DNA from: Actinidia chinensis
Taxonomy: Eukaryota > Streptophyta > Magnoliopsida > Ericales > Actinidiaceae
Direction of reading: 5' to 3'
DNA length: 44,760 bases
Assembly (NCBI GenBank): GCA_009663005.1
Contig: CM018903.1
Span: 15,402,734-15,447,493, forward strand
Position 1 is the stretch's first letter, and every line of letters begins with the position of its first letter. Positions 36,513 to 44,760 of this stretch are shown here, piece after piece. A program made the translations under genes and the position numbers. Below the pieces are notes generated by a model. That model made no database searches. It was not told where the DNA came from and saw only the letters and a list, made by a program, of their open reading frames with translations.

Positions 36513-39500
36513 GGGTTCCAAGCTTGTCCAATGTAATTTTTACAAGTTACTCATTTAAACTTCGAGAAGGGTTACTGAGCTGTTTTAAAGCTTTAACTGA
36601 TTGCATTCACTGGCTTTAATCCAGTTGACTTGATAGAAAATCCAAGGAAAGTCTAGCCGAACTCGAACGTGGTTTCTGATCTTGTCAATTATTTTTTTAC
36701 AATTAACTCGATTAAAATGCGAGAAGGGGTTAGCGAACTGGTTTGAAGCTCGGAATTGCCTTCATTTCCATAAATCCAGTTGCACTTGGTAGAAAAATCA
36801 ATAGGAAATCTGCCGAACTCGAACGAGAGTTCCGAGCCTGTCCAATGTTAAATTTTTTACAAGTTAACTCATTAAAACGCGAGAAGGGGTTAGCCGAGCT
36901 ATTTTGAAGCTCCGAACTCTTCACTGGCTTTGAATCCAGTTCACTTGGTAGAAATCAATTAGAAAGCTACTCGAACGCGAAAAGGGTTCCGAGCTTATCG
37001 AATTATTTACAAGTTAACTCGTTTAAAATGCGAGAAAGGGTTAGCCGAACTGGTTGAAGCTCCGAACTGCCTTCGCTTGCTTTAATCTAATTGGCAACAC
37101 TTGGTAAAAAAAATCGATAGGAAAGCTTAGCCGAACTCGAATGAGGGTTTCCGAGCTTGTCCAATGTAATTTTTTTCAATTAACTCGAATAAAAGCAGGA
37201 GGGTTTTAGCCGAGCTAGTTGGAAGCTCCGAACTGGCATTCACTGGCTTTAATTCAGTTGCACTTAGTAGTAAAAATCGATAAGAAAGATAGCCGAACTC
37301 GAACGAGGGTTCCGGCCTGTCCAATGTAAGTTTTTACAAGTTACTCGATAAATGCAGACGGGCTTAGACAGCTGTTTTAAGGTCTCCGAACTACTTCCTT
37401 CCTGGCTTTAATCTAGTTGCACTTGGTAGAAAAATCCAAGGGAAAGCAAGCCAAACTCGAACGAGATTCCGCGCTTGTCCAATGTATTTTTTAGCAAGTT
37501 AACTCGATTAACAACACGAGAAGCGGTTAGCCGAGCTGATTTGAAGCTCCAACTGCATTCAACTAGATATAATCCAGGTGCACTTGGTAGAAACAATCCC
37601 AAGGAACAGTTACCGAACTCGAACGACGTTCCGAGCCTGTCCATTGTAATTTTTTAAAAGTTAACTCGATTAAAATGCGGAACGGGTTACCAGACTTGTT
37701 GTAACTCCGACTCACCTTCAGCTGGCTTTAACCAACTGCATTGGTAGAAAAATCCAAGGATAGCTACCCACACTGAACATGGGTCCAGAAGCTTATCCAA
37801 TGTAATATTTTACAAGTTAACTCGATTAAAATGCGAGAAGGGGTTAGCCGAGCGGCTTTGAAGCTTTGAACTGCCTTCACTGGCTTTAATCCAGTTGCAC
37901 TTGGTAGAAAAATCCAAGGGAAAGCAAGCCGAACTCGAACGAGGGTTCTGAGCTTGTACAATGTAATTTTTTACAAGTTGACTCGATTAGAACAAGAGAA
38001 GCGGTTAGCCGAGCTGATTTGAAGCTCCGAACTGCATTCAGTAGATATAATCCAGGTTCACTTTGTAGAAAAATCAAAGGGAAAGTAAGCCGAACTCGAA
38101 CAAGGGTTCCGAGCCTGTCCAATGTAATTTTTTACAAGTTAACACGATTAAACGCGAGAACGGGTTAGCCGAGTTGTTTTAAATTCCGAATGCCTTCACT
38201 GGCTGTAATCACTACATTGCTAGAAAAAATCCAAGGGCTAGCTACCCCAACTTGAAACGAGGGTTCCAAGCTGTCCATGTAATTTTTTACAAGTTAATCT
38301 ATTAAAACGCAAGAAAGGGTAGTCGAAACTGGTTTGAAAGCTCCGACACTTGCCTTCATTGATTAATCTAGTTGCATTGGTAGAAAAAATCGATTGGAAA
38401 GCTAGCGAACTCGAACAAGGGTTCCGAGCTTATAAAGTATAATATTTTACAAGTTAACTCGATTAAAACTCGAGAGGGATTAGCTGAGTAGTTTGAGCTC
38501 GAACTGCCTCAACTGGCTTAATCCAGGACACTGGTAGAAAAATCATTGGAAGCTACTCGAATCGAAAAGGGGTTCGAGCTTATCGAATTCAATTTGTTAC
38601 AAGTTACTCGATTAAAATGCGAGAAAGGGTTAAGCCAAACTGGTTTGAAGCTCCGAACTGCATTCGACTTGCTTTAATCTGTTGCACTTGGTAGAAAATC
38701 GATAGGAACTCGAAGAGGGTTACGAGCTTGTCCAATGTAATTTTGTACCAAGTTGACTCGAATAAAATGCGAGAAGGGTTAGCGCGCTAGTTGAAGCTTC
38801 GAACTGCATACTGGATTTAATCCAGTTGCACTAGTAGAAAATCGATAAGAAAGATAGCCGAACTCGAACGAGGTCCGAGCGGTCCAATGTAAGTTTTTTA
38901 CAAGGTAATCGATTAAAATGCGAGAAGGGCTTAGACAGCTGTTTGAAGCTCCGAACTGCCTTCATGGCTTTAATCTAGTTGCACTTGTAGAAAAAATCCA
39001 AGGGAAAGCAAGCAAACTCGAACGAGAGTTCCGAGCTTGTCAAGTAATTTTACAGTTAACTCGATTAAAAACACGAGAAAGCGGTTAGCCGAGCTGATTT
39101 GAGCTCGAACTGCATTACTAGATATAAATCCGGTTTCATGTAGAAAAATCCAAGGGAAAGTAGCCGAACTCGAACGCGGTACGAGCCTGTCCAATGTAAT
39201 TTTTTACAAGTTAACTCGATGAAAATGCGGGAACGGTAGCGACCTTGTTGTAAACTCCGAACTACCTTCACTGGCTTTAACCCAACTGCCATTTGGTAGA
39301 AAAATCCAAGGGGATAGCTACAAACTTGAACGGAGGTCCAAGCTACCAATGTAATATTTACAAGTAACTCGATTAAAATGCGAGAGCGGTTAGCCGAGCG
39401 GCCTTTGAAGCTTTGAAATGCCTTCACTGGCTTTAATCCAGTTGAACTTGGTTAGAAAAAATCCAAGGGAAAAGAAGCCGAGCTCGAACGAGGGTTGTGA

Positions 39501-40462
39501 GCTTGTACAAGTAAATTTTTTAAAAGTTGACTCGATTAGAACAAGAGAGCGGTAGCCGAGCTGATTGAAGCATCCGAAACTGCATTCAGTAGATATATAG
39601 GTACATTGTAGAAAAACAAAGGGAAAGTAAGCCGAACGCGAACAAGGGTTCCGAGCCTGTCCAATGGAATTTTTTACAGTAACCGATTAAAATGCCGAGA
39701 ACGGGTTAGCCGAGTTGTTTTAAATTCCGGACTGCCTTCACTGGCTTTAATCCAAGTACATTTGGTAGAAAAATCCAAGGGATAGCTACCTAAACTTGAA
39801 CGAGGGTTCCAAGCTTGTCCAATGTAATTTTTTACAAGTTAACTCTATTAAAACGCAAGAAAGGGTTAGCCGAACTGGTTTGAAGCTCCGAACTGCCTTC
39901 ACTTGATTTAATCTATTTGCACTTGGTAGAAAAATCGATTGGAAAGCTAGCCGAACTCGAACAAGGGTTCCGAGCTTATCCAATATAATTTTTTACAAGT
40001 TAACTCGATTAAACGCGAGAGGGGTTATGAGTAGTTTGAGCTCCGAAACTGCCTTCACTGCTTTAATCCAGTTGACAACTTGCGTATCGAAAAATCAATT
40101 GGAAAGCTACTCGAACTCGAAGAGGGTTCCGAGCTTATCGAATTTAAGTTTTTACAAGTTAACTCGATTAAAATGCGAGAAAGGTAAAACGAATGGTTGA
40201 AGCTCCGAACTGCCTTCGCTTGCCTTTAATCTAGTTGCACTTGGTAGAAAAATACAATAGGAAGCTTAGCCGAAAAACTCGAATGAGGATTACGAGCTGT
40301 CCAATGTAATTTTTTACAAGTTAACTCGAATAAACCGCGAGAAGGGGTTAGCCGAGCTAGTTGAAGCTCCGAACGCATTCCTGGCTTTAACCAGTTGCAC
40401 TTAGTAGAAAATCGATAAGAAAGAATAGCCGAACTCGAACGAGGGTTCGAGCATGTCCAATG

Positions 40463-40621
40463 TAGTTTTTACAGTTTTAAACTCGATTAAAAATGCGAGC
40501 AGGCTTCGACGAGCTGTTTTGAAGCTCCGAACTGCCGTCACTGGCTTTAATCCAGTTGCACTTGGTAGAAAAATCCAAGGGAAGCAAGCGAACTCGAACG
40601 AGGTTCCGAGCTTGTCCAATG
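40463..40621. repeat. Satellite monomer type H2 (reference copy)
   Basis: A 159-bp copy. It shares the second half of type H but reads ggctt followed by gacgagctgttttgaag, and ctgccgtcactgg. Copies near 35540, 37330, 38900 and 40475 always follow F and precede B in the 10-mer. Forms with agctgttagacgagc near 810, 1460, 2420, 3220, 3865, 4890, 6070 and 6900 hold the same slot. Confidence 0.8.
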
Positions 40622-41898
40622 TAATTTTTTACAAGTTAACTCGATTTAAACACGAGAAGCGGTTAGCCCGAGCTGATTTGAAGATCGACGAACTGCAGTC
40701 ACTAGATATAATCCAGGTTCACTTGAGAAAATCCAAGGGGACAGTTAGCCGAACTCGAACGGACGGTTTCAGAGCCTGTCCAATGTAATTTTTTAAAAGT
40801 TAACTCGATTAACATGCGAGAACGGGTAGCCGAGCTTGTGTAAACTCCGAATAACTCACTGGCTTTTAATTCCACTGCATTTGGTAGAAAATCACAGGGA
40901 TAAGATTACCCAAACTTTGAACGAGGGTCCAAGCTTATCCAATTTACTATTTTTCAAGTTAACTCGATAAAATGCGAGAAGAGGTAGGCGAGCTTGTTTT
41001 GAAGCTCTAAACTGCCTTCACTGGCTTTAATCCAGTTGCACTTGGTAGAAAAATCAAGGGAAAGCAAGCCGAACCGAACGAGGGTTCTGAGCTTGTACAA
41101 TTTAATTTTGTACAAAGTTGACTCGATTAAAACACGAGAAGCGTTAGCCGAGCTGATTTGAAGCTCAGAACGGCATTCAGATATATAATCAAGGTTTACT
41201 TGTAGAAAAATCAAGGAAGTTAGCCGAACTCGAACGAGGGTTCGAGTCTTCCAATGTAATTTTTTATAAGTAACGCGATTAAAAATGCGAGAAAACGGGT
41301 TAGGCCGAGGTTGGTTTTAAACTCCAAACTACCTTCCACTGGCTTTAATCAAATGCATTTGGTAGAAAAAATCCAAGGGATAAGTACCCAAACTTGAACG
41401 AGGGGTTCACGCTGTTCCAATGTAAGTTGTACAAGTTAACTCAATTTAAAACTCGAGAAGGGGTTAGTGAGCTGTTTTTCTTGTAAAGTCTTAATATTTA
41501 CTGAGCTTTAATCCAGTTGCACTTGAAGAAAAATCAAGGGAAAGCTAGACGAACTCGAAACGAGGGTTCTGAGCTTGTCCAATATAATGTTTTACCAAGT
41601 TAACTCGATTAAAATGCGAGAAGGGGTTAGGCGAACTGGTTTGAAGTCGAATTGCATTCATTTCCATAAATCCCAGTTGCACTGGGAGAAAATCAAGAGG
41701 AAGCTAGCCGAAATCGAACGAGGAGTCCGAGGCCGTCTAATGTAATTTTTTACAAGTACTCGATTAAAGCGAGAAGGGGTAGCCGAGATGTTTGAAGCTC
41801 TGAACTGCCTTCACTGGGGCCTTAATCCAGTTGCACTGGTAGAAAAAATCCAGGGAAAGAAGCGAACTCGAACGAGACGTCCGAGCTTGTCCCCAATG
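40622..41898. repeat. Transition B-C2-H-B-C-D-E-H
   Basis: Eight monomers. The first five repeat the start of the 10-mer and the last three (D-E-H) match the end of the 8-mer that follows. The switch therefore lies between C at about 41270 and D at about 41430. The switch from C to D-E is the same one seen inside the 11-mer copy near 36.5 kb. Confidence 0.75.
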
Positions 41899-43643
41899 TA
41901 ATTTTTACCAATTAACTCGATTAAACTAGAAGCGGTTAAGCCCCGAGCTGATTTGGAAGCTCCGACCTGCATTCACTAGATATAAATCCAGGTTCACTTG
42001 GTAGAAAAATCAAAGGAAAGTAGCCTGAACCGAACGAGGTTCCGAGCTTGTCAATGTAATTTTTTTACAGTTAACTCGATTCTTTTTTAAAGCGAGAAGG
42101 GGTTAGCCGAGCTAGTTTGAAGCTCCGAACTGCCTTCACTGGCTTTAATCCAGTTGCACTTGGTAGAAAAATCAATAGGAAAGCTACTCGAACTCGAAAG
42201 AGGGTTCCGAGCTTATCGAATTTAATTTTTTACAAGTTAACTCGATTAAAATGCGAGAAAGGGTTAGCCGAACTGTTTTGAAGCTCCGAACTGCCTTCGC
42301 TTGCTTTAATCTAGTTGCACTTGGTAGAAAAATCGATAGGAAAGCTAGCCGAACTCGAATGAGGGTTCCGAGCTTGTCCAATGTAATTTTTTACAAGTTA
42401 ACTCGAATAAAATGCGAGAAGGGGTTAGCGAGCTAGTTGAAGCTCGAACTGCATTCACTGGCTTTTAATCCAGTTGCACGTAGTAGAAAAATGATAAGAA
42501 AGATAGCCGAACTCGAACGAGGGTTCAGAAGCCGTCCAAGATAATTTTTTACAAGTTAACGCGATTTTAAATGCGAGAACGGGTTAGCCAGAGTTGGTTT
42601 TAAACTCCAAATACTTCACTGGCTTTAATCCAACTGCATTGTAGAAAAATCCCCAGGGATGATACCCAAACTTGAACGAGGGTTCCAAGATTGTCCAATG
42701 TCAGTGTTTACAAGTTAACTCAATTTAAAATCGAGAAGGGGTTAGATGAGCTGTTTTTAAAGCTCTTAACTGATTTCACGGCTTTAATCCATTTGCACTT
42801 GATAGAAAAATCCAGGGAAAGGATAGCCGACTCGAACGAGGGTTCTGAGCTTGTCCAAGTAATTTTTACAACGACTCGATTAAAATGCGAGAAGGGGTTA
42901 GGCGCCTGGTGAGTCGGACTTGCCTTCATTTCATAAATCCAGTTGCACTTGGTAGAAAATCAATAGAATGAAAGCTAGCCGAACTCGAACGAGGTTCCGA
43001 GCTGTCTATGTAATTTTTTACAAGTTAACTCGATTAAAACGCGAGAAGGGTTAGTCGAGCTGGTTTTGAAGCTCTGAACTGCCTTCACTGGCCTTAATCA
43101 GTTCACTGGTAGAAAAATCCAAGGGAAAGCAAGCCGAACTCGAACGAGGGGTCCGAGCTTGTCCAATGTAATTTTTTACCAAAATTAACTCGATTAAAAC
43201 TTGAGAGCGGTTAGCCGAGCTGATTTGAGCTCCGACCATGAATTCAATAGATATAAATCCAGGTTCACTTGGTAGAAAAATCAAAAGGGAAATTTAGCCG
43301 AACTCGACACGGGGTTCCGAGCTTGTCCAAGTAATTTTTACAAGTTAACTCGATTAAAACGCGAGAAGGGTTAGCCGAGCTAGTTTGAAGCTCCGAACTG
43401 CCTTCAATGGCTTATCCCAGTTGCCACTTAGTAGAAAAATCAATAGGAAAGCTACTCGAACTCGAAAGAGGGTTCCGAGCTTATCGAATTTAATTTTACA
43501 AGTTAACCGATTTAAGGCGAGAAGGGTTAGCCGAACTGGTTTGAAGCTCCGAACTGCCTCGCTTGCTTTAATCTAGTTGAACTTGGAGCAGCAAAATGAT
43601 AGGAAAGTAGCGAACTCGAAGGCGGGTTCCGAGCTTGTCCATG

Positions 43644-43804
43644 TAATTTTTTACAAGTTAACTCGAATAAAATGCGAGAAGGGGTTAGCCGAGTTAGTTT
43701 GAAGCTCCGAACTGCATTCACTGGCTTTAATCCAGTTGCACTTAGTAGAAAAATCGATAAGAAAGATAGCCGAACTCGAACGAGGGTTCCGAGCCTGTCC
43801 AATG
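43644..43804. repeat. Satellite monomer type F (reference copy)
   Basis: An exactly 161-bp copy. Diagnostic words are gaactgcattcactggc, gcacttagtagaaaaatcg, ataagaaagatagccg and the ending gagcctgtcc. It follows G in the 10-mer and 8-mer HORs. Forms with gagcaagttt (F2) or a preceding acgggag box (F') appear in the 6-mer block and in the 15-mer block respectively. Confidence 0.88.
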
Positions 43805-43956
43805 TAATTTTTTACAAGTTAACTCGATTAAAATGCGAGAACGGGTTAGCCGAGTTGGTTTTAAACTCCAAACTACCTTCACTGGCTTTAATCCAACTGC
43901 ATTTGGTAGAAAAATCCAAGGGATAGCTACCCAAACTTGAACGAGGGTTCCAAGTG

Positions 43957-43974
43957 CCCCCCCCCCCCCCCCCC
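43957..43974. repeat. 18-base C homopolymer inside a monomer
   Basis: The word ggttccaagcttgtcc of a type C monomer reads ggttccaagtg, then 18 C, then tgtcc. The preceding 150 bases are free of errors, so the run stands alone in clean sequence. Confidence 0.85.
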
Positions 43975-44134
43975 TGTCCAATGTATTTTTACAAGATTAA
44001 CTCAATTTAAACTGAGAAGGGGTTAGCTGACTGTTTTAAAGCTCTTAACTGATTTCACTGGCTTACTCAGTGCCACTTGATAGGAAAATCCAAGGAAAGC
44101 TGCGAACTCAACGAGGTTCTGAGCTTGTCCAATG

Positions 44135-44294
44135 TAATTTTTTACAAGTTAAATCGATTAAAATGCGAGAAGGGGTTAGGCGAACTGGTTTGAGCTCGGG
44201 AATTGCCTTCATTTCCATAAATCCGTTGCAATTGCTAGGAAAAATCAATAGGAAAGCTAGCCGAACTCGAACGAGAGTTCCGAGCCTGTCTATG
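44135..44294. repeat. Satellite monomer type E (reference copy)
   Basis: A 160-bp copy. Diagnostic words are atgcgagaaggggttaggcg, gaattgccttcatttcc, a shortened cataaatcc in place of gctttaatcc, and gaaaaatcaatagg. It is found directly after D. Other copies are near 9455 (divergent), 26720, 28640, 29630, 31870, 36690, 41590 and 42870. Confidence 0.85.
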
Positions 44295-44760
44295 TAATTT
44301 TTTAACAAGTTAACTCGATTAAAACGCGAGACGGGGTTAGCGAGCTGTTTAAGCTCTGAACTGCCTTCACTGGCGCCTTAAAGCCAGGTGCACTTGGTAG
44401 AAAAAATCAAGGGCAAGCAAGCCGAACTCGAACGGAGGGTTCCGAGCTGTCCAATGTAATTTTTTACAAATTAACTCGATGAAAACTGGAGAAGAGGTAG
44501 ACGAGCTGATTTGAAAGCCTCCGACCTGCATTAACTAGATATAATCCAGGTTCACTTGGTAGAAATCAAAGGGAATTTAGCCGAACTCGAACGAGGGTTC
44601 CGAGCTGGTCCAATGTAATTTTTTACAAGTTAACTAGATAAAACGCGGAGAAGGGTTAGCCGAGCTAGTTGAAGCTCGAACTGCCTTTACTGGCTTTAAT
44701 CCAGTTGCACTTCGGTAAAAAATCAATAGGAAAGCTACTCGAACTCGAAAGGGGTTCGAG

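Larger units (their letters stand above)
34092..40621. repeat. Four copies of a 10-mer higher-order repeat (one expanded to 11)
   Basis: Order is B-C2-H-B-C-G1-A-G-F-H2. Copies start at 34092, 35695, 37485 and 39045, and the next B-C2-H begins at 40622. Spacings are 1603, 1790, 1560 and 1577 bp against an ideal 1610. In the 35695 copy the single G1 is replaced by D-E, giving 11 monomers and the longer spacing. In the first copy the first B is the E/B hybrid. Some variants mark slots: the H unit before the second B ends gcttgtaca in several copies (near 37955, 39510 and 41096). Confidence 0.85.
1..44760. repeat. 161-bp tandem satellite array filling the window
   Basis: About 280 head-to-tail copies of one 161-bp unit occupy every part of the window except a 100-N gap. 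The period was measured directly: the word taattttttacaag starts at 17193, 17354 and 17515, and the word agggttccga starts at 42201 and 42362, all 161 apart. Every unit reads in the same direction and no inverted segment was seen. A clean type A unit is about 45% G+C with roughly ten CpG sites. Unit length is close to one nucleosome plus a short linker, as in many centromeric satellites of plants and animals, so a structural chromosomal role is inferred. No protein or RNA product is supported. I do not recognise the satellite family. Confidence 0.97.
41899..44760. repeat. 8-mer higher-order repeat B-A-G-F-C-D-E-H
   Basis: B monomers start at 41899, 43169 and 44457, spacings of 1270 and 1288 bp; 1288 is exactly 8 x 161. 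Two full copies and the start of a third (B-A) are present, and the array runs off the right edge. B is followed by A here instead of C, and C appears four slots later. F (43644-43804) is a clean reference copy. Confidence 0.85.

Noticed and set aside
1..44760. Many open frames of 60 to 154 codons on both strands, with recurring peptides such as MDKLGTLVRVRLAF on the minus strand
   Set aside because: The peptides are translations of the same 161-bp satellite. Since 161 is not a multiple of three, the frame changes each unit, and frames are joined or broken by noisy indels. Starts and ends fall at the same monomer positions, with no domain, no codon signature and no gene context.
1..44760. CRISPR array
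   Set aside because: Repeat units are 161 bp and contiguous, with no short direct repeat separated by unique spacers and no cas genes.
1..44760. CENP-B box in the monomer
   Set aside because: I looked for the core TTCG, four bases, A, two bases, CGGG on both strands of the clean A, B and C units and did not find it. The ttcgagttcgg word on the minus strand only matches the first four bases.
1..44760. Telomeric or rDNA repeats, or integrated viral sequence
   Set aside because: No TTAGGG/TTTAGGG-type tandem words, no rRNA-like segments and no coding similarity were seen. All segments fit the satellite unit.

Overview
The whole window is one uninterrupted tandem satellite DNA array. I find no protein-coding gene, RNA gene, transposon or CRISPR array. 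The repeat unit is 161 bp, measured exactly between identical landmarks in clean stretches (for example 17193, 17354 and 17515). About 280 head-to-tail copies fill the window, all in one orientation. A unit runs as: a T-run followed by acaagttaactcgattaaaa, a G-rich stretch, a 'gaagctccgaactgc' box, 'ctttaatccagttgcactt', 'ggtagaaaaatc', and a dyad-containing end 'gaactcgaacgagggttc'. Long homogeneous satellite of nucleosome-like unit length points to a eukaryotic centromere or other constitutive heterochromatin. The species and satellite family are not recognised, and plant versus animal cannot be settled from this sequence.

The units are not all alike. By eye they fall into about ten recurrent types, which I label A, B, C (with C2), D, E, F, G (with G1), H (with H2) and I. 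Each is defined by diagnostic words given in the entries. The types follow each other in fixed orders, so the array has higher-order repeats (HORs), and the HOR changes along the window. Layout: about 1.1-6.4 kb, a 15-monomer unit and a 17-monomer variant; about 5.1-8.7 kb, a 10-monomer order overlapping the previous unit; 9.6-12.0 kb, five copies of a 3-mer D-B-C; 12.0-16.9 kb, irregular order with purine-rich insertions; 16.9-23.7 kb, seven copies of a 6-mer; 23.7-24.7 kb, hybrid monomers up to a 100-N gap; 24.8-28.1 kb, short B-C-containing units; 28.1-33.1 kb, 6-mer B-C-D-E-H-H and broken versions; 33.1-34.1 kb, a 5-mer; 34.1-40.6 kb, four copies of the 10-mer (one expanded to 11); 41.9 kb to the end, an 8-mer.

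The base-level sequence is of poor quality. Single-base indels are very dense and greatly outnumber substitutions. The substitutions I noticed are mostly A to C, G to T or T to G, and there are isolated 16-18 base homopolymers. Clean 161-bp units sit next to ragged ones. This looks like incompletely polished noisy long-read assembly, so monomer types and orders are more trustworthy than individual bases. The many short open frames are by-products of the repeat: 161 is not a multiple of three, and the frames shift or stop at almost every unit.
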